Source: Canna indica (taxonomy: Eukaryota; Streptophyta; Magnoliopsida; Zingiberales; Cannaceae). Taken from it: a stretch of 64,000 nt of DNA. The notes beneath the pieces were generated by a model, which did no database searches, was not told where the DNA came from, and was given only the letters and a program-made list of their open reading frames with translations. Positions 36,510 to 50,100 of this stretch are shown here, in pieces. The stretch covers positions 4,900,501-4,964,500 of the forward strand of contig CP136898.1 of assembly GCA_034359265.1 (NCBI GenBank). Direction: 5' to 3'. The translations under genes and the position numbers were made by a program. Position 1 is the stretch's first letter. Each line of letters starts with the position of its first letter.

Positions 36510-39072
36510 TGCAAGTAGAATGGCACAACCAGTTCTACGTGACTGCAGTCAATGTCTCCTTCCCCAACCTCCGCTTCCTTCCCGATATATGTGTTAGTGG
36601 AAAGTATGCGGAAGCGTTGTTTGCTTGTTTAATCGTTTTCTACTCCAAATAGATATACTACATGGTTTCTTATTCGATTTGGTAATTAAGTCATTCATGG
36701 ACTTTCTCATTTTTATGAATGTTTGTTTGTAACGGTGTTGCTACAGATGCATTTGCTTTCTTCTTTGCTTGAAGAACTATATGCAGATAAGATTGCTCCT
36801 TGTCTTAGCTTCCTATTTATATAATTGATAATTTTGACTGAAGCTAACGTCAGATTCGATCATATTATGCATAAGATTTCCAGAAAGGGAAAATATTTTG
36901 AGACAATGTTTGGTTCCTCGTTATTAGAACCTATGAACATGTTTTTACGGTCCAGCTGCTTCCTACTGTAAATCGACCCGATCCAATTACTTGCTGATCT
37001 TAGACTTGAAAATTTTAATCTAGCTTAGTAAAAAATGTTATGATTTTCTTAATTTTACTTGAAAATTGAAAGATATTGGAACATATTCTTAAACTTATTT
37101 TGGAACTTGTTCATTTACAAGTTCCAATAGGATATTAGAAATTTATATCTCGGAATCGGAATCAGAACTTGTGGGCCTGTTTGGTTAGCGAAACCAAGTT
37201 CGTTTTCATGATTTCAGTTTCACTGAAATCAAAATTGCTTACGAAAACGTGTTTGGTTTAGTGTTTTCGTGAAACTGAATCGAAATCAGAATGAAAACGA
37301 AACCAGTTTTCTTAATAAAAATGAAAACAACAGAATGTTGTTTTCTGTGGTTTCGAGACTGTCGGTTTCGTTATCAAAATGCTGTGACAACTTTGTAATT
37401 ATAAATATTTTTTTTATAAAATTAATTAATTTAAAAATATATCAAATTATATCAAATTTTTAAAAATAAAAATAAAAATCATCATTTTTAACTCAAACTT
37501 TTATCTTAAATTTATAAAATAATTAAACCAATTTATATCTAATTGACTCAAACCCAAATTTTAAATAACTCAATTTTCTTAAAGTGGTCTATTTATAATT
37601 TAATCAAACCTAATTTTAGATCATTGGACTTGTTTTTTTTTTGAAATTTTATAATAACTATTAATTAATTTTTATATCTAATTGAACAAAAAAAATCTTA
37701 AATTACCAATAATTTAATTAATTAAATCATTTAAATATTTTGTAACCATATTAACAAATATTTAATTTTGTAAACTAACTAAACATTTAATTACTACTAA
37801 AAATGTTCAAGGAAAATTAATATTATTTTTTATAATCAAATAAATATTTACTGATTTCAACTAACTAAAACTGATGTTGTTTTTATTAACCAAACGCGTT
37901 TTCAAAAAATTGAAAACTAGAAACCAAAATCAAGTTTTCGAAACTAAGTTTTCAGTTTCACTGAAACCAAACCAGAAAATAATTTTCGCTAACCAAACAG
38001 CACCTGTAATTTTGAATAGGATTCGGTTTCAAATTTCAACGGGATAGGGTTTGGTTCCAAAACCTAAAAACTGATTCTATATAGATCATGAAAAATATAA
38101 GGTACTTGAACCAAATTTATTTTCGGTACTTCTCGTAAAATTAATGTGCAAAGTTAATTCATAAAAACACAATAAACGAATGAGGAATTTATTAAAAATC
38201 AGTATCACATAAATTACAATTGGATCAATTTAATTGGTTTTGCTATTACAGGCCGAGCAAAATGGTTAGCCAAGAAGTATTAAAAAACTTACCTTGAAGT
38301 GTGCTTGTCTGACTTCAGCTCCCCAGAAGCACCCTGAATGTGCGCCACAGAAGCCATTTAAAACCTTTTTAATCCATATCTCAAAATAAACATTGTGGAG
38401 ACAAAAAATATCCTTTATTTTTTAAATTTAACTAATTTATTTTGTTTTTACTAATCTTATTATTTATTTATTATCATCTTAGCATAAATTTTATTTTATT
38501 TTCCATTTTTTGGTATCAATTTGTGTTGTATTTGATTATTTATTTATTTATAACCTATTGAAATTTTAATATTTTTTATTTTTATTATACATTCAAATGA
38601 ACTATTGCATTTTTATATATCATTATATTTTGTTTATCTATTGGTTATTAAATAGTTAATAATACTATCAAATTTTATTTATTAACTATTAAATAATTTA
38701 TTTTTCATTTTAAAAAAAGTTGTAAACTTTTAATAAATCTTTTATTTATTTGAGAGCTCTTGACTATTCATAGTGGGTTTTTTTAAAAAAAAATTACTCA
38801 TGTTTTTTTTAAAAAAAAAAATCATGTCATTTTTTTTACTTCCTAATTGTATACTTCTTATTTGGTAGCTTATATACAACGTGCCTCTTGCAAAGTATTC
38901 AAAAGGTTGATTTCACTATATTAGCATCAAGATGAAAACATTATTACAATTCGCCAAGAAGATCAAATATACAGACGGAAAAGAAAACGGTACTACATCG
39001 GAGGAACGACTACAATATTTCATTTATAGTGTGATGTGATATTCAAGATGCGTTAAAAAGGTTTTAATAAGA
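36510..39072. other. Intergenic, pectate lyase 3' side to SLU7 3' end (convergent)
   Basis: Begins with the pectate lyase 3' UTR (to about 36840) and ends with the SLU7 3' UTR. Between them is AT-rich DNA with a MITE-like element (37173-38004) and a short palindrome, GGAACTTGT/ACAAGTTCC, near 37102. Nothing else was recognised. Confidence 0.55.
37173..38004. mobile_element. MITE-like element with GTTTGGTTAGCGAAA ends
   Basis: The left end reads GGGCCTGTTTGGTTAGCGAA and the right end, reverse complemented, GGTGCTGTTTGGTTAGCGAA, an imperfect terminal inverted repeat. Subterminal TTTCAGTTTCACTGAAA palindromic motifs occur near both ends (about 37216 and 37950). The core is AT-rich and non-coding. 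The direct repeat at the borders is at most TGT, so the superfamily (Harbinger-like or hAT-like) is unsettled. Confidence 0.6.
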
Positions 39073-42000
39073 TCAGTGAAGAAAATCCTTCATTGGATCA
39101 TCATGATGAATTTTCTTCATTCGATAAGCCTCCATGTCTTCTACGGTAACCTGCACAAAGATAGAGACATAAAAATCGTGCTAGTTTGTCAAAAGATCAG
39201 AAAAAGACATCAATGGAAATATTTCTCCTGGTGGATGACGTTGGTTCTGCAGAAACTCGAGGATCTCTCAAATGTTTTCTTCTCAATTATACGATGTAAC
39301 GATATAATTAAGAAATAAGAAACCAGTTCCTTATACGAATAAGCACCTGGTCATCCCATTTGACATTGTATTTTCGTTTTCTGTCATCTCTCTCTTCCTT
39401 CTTTCTTTCATCCTCCTGTACCAGTTGAAGGCAAAGCTGGTTTAAGCATCATGTAGGGGCACATTGCGAAACAAAAGAAGATCTAAACAAGTACCTTCTT
39501 CAATGCTTCTGCGAGCAACTTTTTATCTAACACCAGATCATCAGGGACCTCTGACCCCCAAGTGGCAAGCCGCTTTTCTTCTTGTTGAACAGGCGTATCT
39601 GCATGATTCATGTAGATAAACAGTCATTAATTGAATGAGTTAATTAAAGATTAAAACCTTAATCAAAGAGAAATCACCCGATCAATTTTTTATAGATGTT
39701 ATAAACTTATCATAAAAATGATATCCAAGAAATCATGGAACCGTTAGACAACACATGCAAAAGAAAAAACAAGTTGCTACCAAAATAGCTGGCCAGAGAT
39801 AAATGATGAATCAACAAAGAAATTTTCTGACAAACAAAGGGTACCTTACTGAATTAGTTGATTTCTACATGTCTTAAATATGGCGGGGAAACAAATTCCA
39901 CAGTTAGACATACATAAATATTGGGACCCTCAGTTAAATATCTGAGCAATTTTCTGCTCCATTTTCTTTTCTTTATTATCAATAAGCAAACTTCTTTTAC
40001 TTGAGCCAACCAGTGTAGCAAATAGACAAAGATCAGTACACTATGAGAACATGAACGCACTAGAGGAAAAGGCAACAAAATGAAATAACAAACAATTAAA
40101 CCAGGGACTACAGAATTAGTGTACTCGGAAAGCATCTAACTGGTGATGTAGAAAAACAAAGTTACAATTAGTCAACAGTCAACACTTTGAACACTTCCAT
40201 GCATGGATTTGTTTCCTATTTTCCCTTTAGCCAAAAGTTTGTTAGTTACAGAGACTATTATGACTTAAGATGGAAAGTGAAAAACCCTAAATTAAGGTAT
40301 TCTGTTTAGGTTCACCAATCAAAATAAATCATAAAGTAGAAAAGGCCTCACATTCTTCTCGAATTCTTAATCTGACAACAGTATAACTTTTTCTTCCAAA
40401 GACTTGTGGATTTGGGTTCCACATCCTCATGGTTTAGACACTACCCATAGTGCCTGCCTATAGGTTCACCAGGAAAGAAGATAGCAATAACTCCTGCCTC
40501 ACCTTTATTTAAGGCAAGGTGGAATTCAGATATTCAAGCTTAGAGTTTAAAAATTTACACTGAAATTTCCAGGAAGATAAGGTTTCCAACTATTGACTTT
40601 CTTTACGGATTGTATCATCAGTATCATGGGACCACCAATCATAGTATTCAGCGAATCTTTGTATAATGCTCCCTTCATAAAGAGTAATGGCAGCTAATTT
40701 CTGGAAATCAGCCACATTTCTATTCCTTTCAACCAGATGTGGCTGGAGGATGGCTGGCTTAGTCATTCCTCCTACTCGCTAAATGGATAAGATTATTGAG
40801 CTTCAGCAATGATTCTATTTTCAGTAAACTTATTAAGACCTCAAACCTTTTTTTACAAAGTTATTCTATGTTTGATGATCCTCCTCGGAAGCTGCATTGG
40901 CGATGGCGGGGAACCTGGAGAACTTTATCAATGTGTAGTATGGTTGTCCATCCTGATGATTGTGAATACTATCTACAATATCATGGGTCTTGGTTTTCGC
41001 AGATTAGAGCAAATGTGCCATTCAACATTATGGATGATGAAACACCAATTTAGAAGAGAAGAAATACATCTTGTTTATTGTATTGCTATGTTTTCTTGTA
41101 TATATTGGATAAGAGATCAACTCTCTCCCCCTGTAATGACTTTTCTGGATGTTTCTATCATCTAAATAGGCCGAGTTTTTCTATTAATTCTTTTTTTCAA
41201 AAATAAATTCAACCCCATATCATATCCACAATATATCTCTAAAATATTTAACATTTCCTCCAACTCCCACTGTAGTATCTTTCTTCACATTTACATATGC
41301 TCCTGAGCAAGTGGGCATTTCTCACCTGTGTCCCCCTCTCCCTTTGAGGTGAACACTTCTTAAAAAAATCTATAAATCATTAAAAACATCATTTCAAAGC
41401 TAAAAGAAACATGTAACAAAGCTAAAGTTGAAAGGAGATACCTAAAATCAATATACAAGAAAACATAGATACACCCAACAACGTTTTTTTCTATTCCATT
41501 AAATTACATCACAGAATAGTGCAACCATTTCATTGAAGTTTAAAGGAGTAATCTTCATAATTACATGTTACAGAATTTAGCCATAGGGATGTTCATCAGA
41601 CCAGTGATTGCCCAGACCTATTCCTAAGAATACAATTTTTTAGGGTTGAGTTAGTTCTCTGGATTTTTTTTCTTTGTAAAATATGGATCTTGCTTCTGGT
41701 TCAGATTGTAATCTAAAACCCATAAAGCTGACTGCATCTATCTATCTTAACTAGAGACCGTGTGGATCATCTCAGACCAACGGAGCATTGTGCTGATCTG
41801 TCATGTGAGCCCGGAATTTTTTAGGGGCCCAGAATCTATCTATCTATTTATCTTTGCTAGATACGGTGAGGATCATCTACCTTTTTAGCATGTTGAAGGT
41901 GTGTATGAGACTGCATCATCCACAAAATCATATAACAAATTTGACAAGTAGTATCCAATAAAACATAAGTTATAGAATTCTGAAATTTTCTTACTAACCT

Positions 42001-44121
42001 TCTGAAGCTTCTTTACGAGCCAAATTTGCCTTCATAAGTTCTGTTGCAGCTTCAGCAGCCTCAATTCCTGCTGAACCTGTACAATAACTGTTGCGAACAG
42101 TTTGCTTGCAGCAATTATATCCCCATTGGGAATCCTTCCACCATGAACCCCAAACTGTGGTGTGATTATTAATGTACACATCTTCTTCATATTTACTTCT
42201 AGGAAGGGAAGTCTCCTGCAAATATGCAACATTTATCATATACAGTACTTGTGTTATCAACTTTGAAATCAAACTGAATTGAACCAACTGCAAAATGAAA
42301 TTAAGGAGAAGAAGATACCATACGCCACAACTTTTTATATGAACAAAAAGAGACGAGGTTGGATCTTGAATATAGTAATAGGTTGATAACTTTCTTGACT
42401 ACTTTCATAAAGTTAACAAATAAAATTATAGAAACTCAGTCCAGCCATGAAATAATACCTGGCCTTTTATTATTCTACCAGCACGATCATATTCAACCTC
42501 TCTCTCACTTTGTCCAAGAAGAAGTTCCCTGGGTAGTGCTTCTTCAGATGCCGCATTCCCATATTTCTCCATAATGGTGTCCTTTGTCCTGCCCTTCAAC
42601 TTCTCCTTGTTAACCTTGAAGTTCTTGTATAAGAGTTCTGCTTGAGATGGGGCAGCTTGCATGTGGATATCCTGTCCTTTTCCAAAAGCTTCCCAAGCAT
42701 GGATGTTAAGCTGATTAAAATCCAATGCTTGTCCACTCATTCTATTAGGGTTATCTCCCTATAGTGCAAACCATAAATAAATAAGATTATCCATTTTGAA
42801 GCAGAAACAACAATAACGGGATGGAAGAAACTTTGTATGTGTTTAGGACTACACCAAACTTACTTCATAAAACTTCTCATTTGGATCACTGTCAGGTAGA
42901 GGATCCTCACGCATAGATCGTGTTTTTGGGTCATAGTAGGCAGAATTCACATCTAGATTCAAAAGATATTTTGCAGTATCTTCTCTAATACGTAAATTCC
43001 TGAAAGGATAAAGATGTTACAATAATGAATAAAATCTCCAGCAAATTTAACAGCTCATAGATTCACTTAGAAGTTCAACATTGCCAGCAAAATTAAAAAT
43101 ATCAAAATTACCTGACAGTTCCAGTGCTACCACCTCCAGTGGTACGCACACGTTTCTCCACTTTAGCAAAATCCATCTGTTTGGACTCATCCACTTTAGC
43201 CTCATCCACTCTTAAATCATCATTGTCGTCGTCATCCTCATTGTTCTTCTCCTCACTACCACTATCCACGCCATCTTTTTTATTGTTCTTCTCCTCTAGT
43301 TTCTTCAATTGTTGCTCTTTCAAATACTTCCGCCTGGCTTCATCCCTAGCGGCATACTGGTCGACTACACGAGCATAAGTGGAGGCATCAAACCCATTCC
43401 AACGGTCTCGTTTTCCATCATAATCAAGTTCAAATGTCTCAATCTTCTCATCTGGAGCTATATGCAGGCTTGTCCACTTAGCTCCCAATTTTCTAGGTCT
43501 CTCCATGCAGGATTGTTTATCATGGGTCATTGCACCACAACTATTGACAGAAAAACACTCATCAGCATCAAGCAGTTCAAAAATGATCTAACAGTTACAA
43601 TTGAGGAGCTATTGCTGAAACATACATACTTTTCGCATGCACCCTTTCTATACCGATCAGCCTGGTATATTTTTGCACCTCTATCATACCATGATTTGGT
43701 GTAATTTGGATCCGACTTCCATTTCCTCTGATGCTTCAAGCTCTGTTGAAGAGAATTATTTCATCTTTAGGAATTTGCTGAGTTATACCATGCAATGATG
43801 CAAGTGAGAGAACAACAAAACTTCCAGAGGAAACTTACTGGCCTCTCTGCATTCAGATACCAAGGAGCTGATGACATGTACTGAGGAATATGTGGATTGA
43901 TCTCCTTTCCATCTTCATCAACCTCAGCAGGGGCAAGCCCAGCCTTTCGTGCTTCCTCCAATTCAAGTTGTTTTCTATGGTCTTCTCGTGATTTGAAAGA
44001 TCCTGGATCAAACAGAACGAAGGAAGTCAAAGCTAACAAAAGAAAAAAAAAAAAAGGAGGTATAACAAAGATTGGGGATGACCAGAGAACGGTGATACTC
44101 TTTACCTGAAGCAGTAGCCAT
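39073..44121 (-). CDS. SLU7: Pre-mRNA-splicing factor SLU7
   Basis: Second-step splicing factor in the spliceosome that helps choose the 3' splice site. Ten exons (minus): 44121-44106, 44002-43839, 43742-43630, 43540-43112, 42999-42864, 42758-42459, 42215-41999, 39598-39495, 39415-39347, 39150-39073, giving 1626 nt (541 aa), near the plant family length, with all junctions in frame. The start [17 protein letters not shown] and PWYLNAERP are family hallmarks. A CCHC zinc knuckle, [14 protein letters not shown], spans the exon 3/4 junction near residue 100. An acidic/lysine-rich stretch follows about 90 residues later. [29 protein letters not shown] and the region with SQWGYNCC are typical of Slu7. 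Intron 7 is long (2.4 kb). The neighbouring LINE lies about 1.3 kb upstream in the opposite orientation. Confidence 0.96.
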
Positions 44122-44480
44122 GATGTATGCTCACAATCTGCTCTTATCTGGCTATTACGGATTGAAAATCAAATCTGCAATCTACAAATTAAAGATGATA
44201 CAAATTACTATCACATATAACCTGTTTTTAATAAGTATTATCACATCACCTAAATTTACCATTATAACAAAGGCTGAAGGCGCCCTGGGGACGGTCGAAG
44301 TCGGCCTGGCGAAGGCCGAAGGCGGACTGGCGTTGGCGCGCGAAGGCAGCCTGGCGCTGGCGCTGGCGGGCGAAGGCGACCTGAGGGTTGAGGCAGATCG
44401 GGGAGGACGCGGTCAGCGGGGAGCCGGAGATGGAAGGAGATGAGACGCAGGCAACGACGAAAAGGAGAAGGGGTTGCAAA
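44122..44480 (-). promoter_or_regulatory. SLU7 leader/promoter with GGCGAAGG-type repeats
   Basis: Just upstream of the ATG is a short AT-rich part. Then 44275-44400 is a very GC-rich stretch made of imperfect copies of CTGGCG and GGCGAAGG. On the sense strand this is CGCCAG/CCTTCGCC-rich. It is probably the 5' UTR and proximal promoter. Reading frames across it are low-complexity and I do not call a gene. Confidence 0.45.
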
Positions 44481-45365
44481 CTTGCAATCGGGGGAGGGAG
44501 TAAGAATTTTTTAGGGCAAACGTTTACGAGCATTTACATGGTTTTGGATCCGGGGAAAGGACGAAAAGGAATAGGGATGGCAATCGATTTTGGATAACGA
44601 ATTTAAATTTCGGTTTTAATTTCAGATAGTAAAAATTAAAAATAGTTTAAAATTAATTCGATTTCGATTATCGAACCACGATTAATCAATAACGAAAACT
44701 AATTATATATTCGATTTCGATTACCGATTTTTTTCGGTTAATCACTATTCGAAATCGATTGTAATATCGTTTATATTAAATATAAATCTGAAACATATTA
44801 TCCTTATCCACTTGCTCATTGCCCATTAAATTTTTGAAATAATTATCCGTTTATTATCTATTAATAAATAGATAATCGGTTCTATCCGAATCGAAAAATT
44901 TAGTTATGATTTCGGATATAAGTTTTTAAATCAATCAATTTTGGTTTCAATTTCATTTAGCGAATTTGGAAATCTGTTTCGATTTTGATTAATCCCCAAA
45001 AGTGTGATTAATGGAATCGTTATCGTTCCTAAAAAGGAGAAGGGGTTGCAAAAATACTGGTTTTACTCTCGACTTTTGATCACGCAGATTCAGTTATTAT
45101 GAGATAAAATCGATATTTTGGAAGTCGTGATCCAGGAATTTTCGAATCCATATGGTTATGGTTTTGAATAAATACTTATATTATCTATATGGACGTGTAT
45201 GTTTTTGGAAATAGATCTTTATTTTATTTGGCAATGGGCGTGGGTGGCCTCGACCCGGCCCGATTGTAAGATATATATGCTTTTCTTGATGCGTACATTG
45301 ATAAATTCGGGAACTAGATATTGCAATATAACTGTACATCATTATTTCAATAATTTTTCAGAATT
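44481..45365. other. AT-rich spacer between SLU7 promoter and the LINE, bounded by 21-bp direct repeats
   Basis: AAAAGGAGAAGGGGTTGCAA followed by A occurs at 44460-44480 and again at 45032-45052. Between them lies AT-rich DNA beginning TAGGGATGGCAATCG (44572), like the end of hAT MITEs, and full of CGATTTCGATTA motifs. The direct repeats could be target duplications of an old insertion or a local duplication. Confidence 0.45.
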
Positions 45366-45425
45366 AAAATAACTTTAATAAAAGAAAGAGCAAAAAAATC
45401 AGTTAATCAAATTAACCAAATAAAA

Positions 45426-47194
45426 ATGAGTGCGGGCAGAGGCGACGATACTGGTGGCTCAAGAAAAAAGACGTCGGACTTTAATCTCTCCGGCCAGATC
45501 TGGATCCCGAAGCCAAAAAAGCCTCCGGATCCGGACATTTCCTCACTCCCTATCAATAGTGCGTCGGAGGGGGAGGGCAAGGGAGTCTCTCAGTCTTTCT
45601 TTGGCGAGGACGAAGCTGGTAAATCTGTTGAGAGTTTACTGCAGAAAGGAAAAGAGGAGGATAGTGTGAAGATCTCCAATGCTGAAGGGATTAAGAAGGA
45701 TCTAAGCAATTCGAAATCCAATAAGCCAGGTTCCTGGGCGGCTCTCTTCAAGAAAGCTTGTTTCATGTCTGATGATCTCTGCAGTAAGGATGCAGAAGCA
45801 AAAATTAGGGCCATTCAAGAAAATTCAACGGATGAAATTCTAATCGATGAGGAACTTATGCAAGTTTCTCGATCTCAGTGGATAAATTACCTTTATGGTA
45901 AGTTCTTTGGCAAAACTCCCCCATTAAGTTTGATCCAGAATGTCATGCTTAAGATTTGGAAAATCAAGTATGGTTTGAATGTTATTGATCTTGCATTAGG
46001 ATATTTTTGTTTTAAATTTACTTCAAATGATGATTTAAACCATGTATTGACTAATGGGCCTTGGTTTTTGAATGGCCAAGTTCTGCTAACTACTCATTGG
46101 AAAGTAAATTTTCAACCTTGTTTAGAAAAAATCGAAACAATCCCAGTTTGGATCCAGTTTCCGGGACTGCCTGTAGAATACCTTTACAAAGATATATTGC
46201 TTCAGTTAGCAGCTAAGATTGGGCAACCAATTAAGGTTGATGAAATAACTATGAAAGGTTCAAGAGCTAAATACGCAAGAGTATGCATACTGTGGAAGCT
46301 AAGTAACAGCTTACCAAGTGGAATTTGGGTAAATTGTATGGGGTTCAGATTCTGACAGACATTGGCGTTTGAAAATATTCCTAAATTCTGTTATAAATGT
46401 GGGAAATTGGGTCATTTAATGATGAACTGTGCTGTCATTGTTGCTTCCCCAATTTAGGACATGAACATGACTAACTTGGAAAATGATAAACCTACAGCTA
46501 ATGACTCAGTTAGCAGACTTTCTGAAAGTGATAACCTCTATGGGCCATGGCAAATGGTGAGTAGGAAAAAGAAGGGTTCATGGTAGAAAAAGAACAATGA
46601 AAGGAACAACACTAAAGTGGTAAACAATCAGTTTCAGAATTCTGATGGCAAGTGTAATGAATCAGTACAAGAGAAAGGGAAGCAAGTATCTAAACCAGAT
46701 TTCTATACTAGGAATTCTCTTAGGAATATTTCTGAAAGTATCATGGAGTGTTCTGAACCTGCATCTCATTGTATTAATCCATTTTCTGGTGTTACTCCTT
46801 CAAAGTCTAAGCCAAGTTTGATGAAATCAAACTTATTCTCTACTAGCAGAAATGGCCCTGTAAAGGTTCCTATAAAGCTAGATAAATGTGTTGAGGAATT
46901 TCATAAAAAAATGACTAAGGTCATGGAAATAACTGTGAGTGAAATAATAAGGAGGAGGCTTCTAGCAGTGGTATTGTTCCTGTTGCCGATGATCCCATGG
47001 CTTACTCACAGTCACATAATCAAAGAAGAAGAAGATCTTCATCTCAACGTATTCATACCTCTAGCTTTCCTTTCAATCCTAAGAACACAAAAGGAAAGAA
47101 GAGAAGGATCTCCAATGACCTCAAAGTAGTTAACTCATATGGTGACCCTAACTTAGGGGTGGAAACTAATTCATCCAGCTTACCTTTATCATGA
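45426..47194 (+). pseudogene. LINE ORF1 (DUF4283 plus CCHC zinc knuckle), broken
   Basis: Open from the ATG at 45426 to a TGA at 46353. The same frame resumes past it, with further stops and then a frame change near 46960 before the end at 47194. The DUF4283 nucleic-acid-binding domain covers residues about 150-300 (WINYLYGKFFGKTPP, GYFCFKFTSNDDL, GPWFLNG, IPVWIQFPGLP). A CCHC knuckle, CYKCGKLGHLMMNC, follows at about 46389. The C-terminal part is serine/lysine-rich. ORF1 proteins bind the LINE RNA. Its final TGA overlaps the ORF2 start codon. Confidence 0.85.
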
Positions 47195-50100
47195 AGCTCC
47201 TTTCATGGAACATCAGAGGGGGACTGAAGGATTCAGCTTGGGATTACCTAAAAATTATTATGAAGGACTATAATCCGGAAATTGTACTTTTAGTTGAGAC
47301 TCACTTGAATGATGTAAATTCACAAACATGTATTAAGAAGTTTGGCAGTCATTGGTCTGGAATTCATGTAGCAGGAGATGGTTGATCTGGTGGATTTGTT
47401 TTGGTCTGGAAAAGTAGTCTCATGGATATAAAAATGCTATTTAGTTGTAGTCAAGTGGTTAATGTTCTGATTGCACCTAATAGAGGAAGACCTTGGATAT
47501 TAAGTGGTGTCTATGCTAGTAACTGTCCAAAGGAAAGAAGTCTGCTATGGCAATTCCTTGGGAATATAGATACTGAGGGCTTCCCTTGGGTCATAGCTGG
47601 AGATTTCAATTGCATTAACAACCATATGGATAAAAAGGGGGGTGATCAATTCAGTTGGAGTAAATCCATTGGCCTCTACAATGAAATGTGTTCATCTTCT
47701 GGACTTATGGAAGTAGCTTTTCATGGAGGAAGGTACACCTGGAGTAATAATAGACTGGGAAAGAAAAGAATCCTTGCCAGGCTTGATAAGGTGTTGGCAA
47801 ATTGGGAATGGCAGAGCTTGTACAATTTCAATTCAGTCTTACATCTTAGCATACTAGTTTCTTATCATAAACCTATTATGTTCACAGCTGAAAACAGAGA
47901 TTTTTACAGAAGTAAGACAAAACAATTCATCTTCGAGCACTATTGGATGGAATATACTGAACTAGATGATTTGATTAAAGACAAGTGGAATCAGATTAGT
48001 CAGTCTCATGGCAGTTTAGAAGCAATGAGGTTTAGACTCAAAAAGCTTGATGCAGACATTTCTTTTTGGGCTAAGAATAATATTTGTCCTCTTGAAAAGG
48101 AGTGAAGGCCACTAGAGCTGAACTGGATTCACTAGACAAAATTGATGAATCAGGGCAGTGCACAGATGAAGAGCTAGTTAGAATGAAATGTCTCTCTAAT
48201 AGGGCAATGGCTCTAAGTAGACAGCTTCATATCAAATGATGGACTAAGGCTAGAACAAAATGGTTAGAACAAAATGGCTAGAAGAAAATGATAAAAACAC
48301 TAAGTTCTTTCATAACTTAGCTAAGTTCAAGAAATGCATAAACTTCATTTCACAAATATCAGTGAATGAAAAAACAATCAGTGACCCTGCTCAAATTGTT
48401 CAGGAATTTGCGGAATGGTATAAAGATCTATGGGAGGAGGATGATAGTTCTAATTCTAGCTATGGATGGGATTATGCAGAAAGTTTAAACTGGAAAAGGC
48501 TCAACAATCATGAAAAAATTAACCTTAGCAAGACATTCTCTAGTGAAGAAATATGGTCTGCAGTAAACAGTTTGGGAAGGGGTAAGAGCCCTGGACCAGA
48601 TGGATTCATTGCAGAATTTTATATTAAATATTGGAATACAATTAAAGGATCAGTAGAGGCTGCAATAAACGAATTTGCAATCTCCTCTAAGCTTCCTGAT
48701 TTCTGGGGTGACACTTCTCTTGTCTCTGTGGCAAAAAAGGATAATCCTTCTGTGATAACTGATTACAGGCCTATTGCTCTTTGCAATGTCCTGTACAAGA
48801 TCCTCTCCAAAGTAATAGTTAACAGATTGAAGCCATGTATTAAGAAGCTGATCTCTAAGGAGCAATGCGCATTCATCGAAGGAAGAAGGATTCAAGACAA
48901 TATTCTTATAGCAAATGAGATAGTTAACACTGTCAATAAGTCAAAAAGGAAATAGCCATACATAATTCTGAAGTTAGATCTAGAAAAGGCATTCGATAGA
49001 GTCTCTTGGGTGGCTGTGGACAAGATAATGCAGTTCATGAATTTCCCTGATCAAGTAAGGACTTGGATTCATGCTTGCCTAAGTTCAGCCAGATTTTCTT
49101 ATAGTATTAATGGCCAGAAATCTACAAGCTTTTCTAGTGCAAAAGGAGTAAGACAGGGGGATCCGTTATCCCCCTACATATTCATAATCATGCAAGACTT
49201 GCTGTCAAGAATCTTGAACAATTCAATTGAGAATGGCTCAGTCAAGGGCTTCAAATACAAGAGTTTAGTGATCAGTCATTTGGCTTTTGCAGATGACATT
49301 TTGATTTCCATAAAAGGGAATGCACAAAACTGTAGGAAGGTGATGGAAGCTATCTCTCTTTATTGCAGTTTGACTGACCAGAAAATCAACACTGCCAAAT
49401 TTGAAATTTTCTTTCCAATAAATTGTCAAGCTAAGGTAAAGGAAGTGGTCACCAAACTGCTTGGTTTCAAAGAGGGGTCATATCCTATGAAGTACCTAGG
49501 AGCCCTGATTAGTCCTAATAAGGTGGACATTGGGAGTCAGAAAATAATGCTCTATAAAGCCACCAATAGAATTGAAGGATGGGCTGGAAAATCAATATTT
49601 CAGGCTGGTAGAATGACTCTCTTAAATTCAGTAATGAATGCAATACCTATGCACACCATTTCTTCTTCTTGGGTGGATAAAAAAGTGGTAAAAAGCTATC
49701 AAAGTCTTGCAAAAAATATTTTTGGGGAGCTTGTATAAAAAAGAAAAGTTTTCATCTAATTGGATGGGATAAAATCTTGCTAAGGAAAAAGGTTGATGGT
49801 CTTGGTATTAAAGACCTGGAGATTATGAAATTTTCTTCTCAGGCCAGGAAAATTCTTCCTTTTCTCAACAAAGAAAATTTTCTATGGGCAAAATTCCTTA
49901 ATATGAAATATAAGAATTACCATCCTTGGCTTTTCAAGAACTGCAGTAGTTTTTCCTGATCCTTTAGATGTCTACATGGGGCTATTCAGGAGATCAAAGA
50001 GAAACTTAGAAAAAGAATAGGGGATGGGGCCAGCACTGATATTTCCAAAGATCCTTGGTTTTCTGATGTTCCATTATGTAAATGGCCTACTCCTGTTAAT

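Noticed and set aside
40796..41165. Plus-strand frames in SLU7 intron 7
   Set aside because: Overlapping frames of 85 and 118 codons with no recognisable motif. They may be decayed retroelement sequence, but I could not support a call.
44120..44533. Alanine/glycine- and glutamine/arginine-rich frames in the SLU7 leader
   Set aside because: They come from imperfect CTGGCG/GGCGAAGG repeats in the leader and promoter; no start context or homology.
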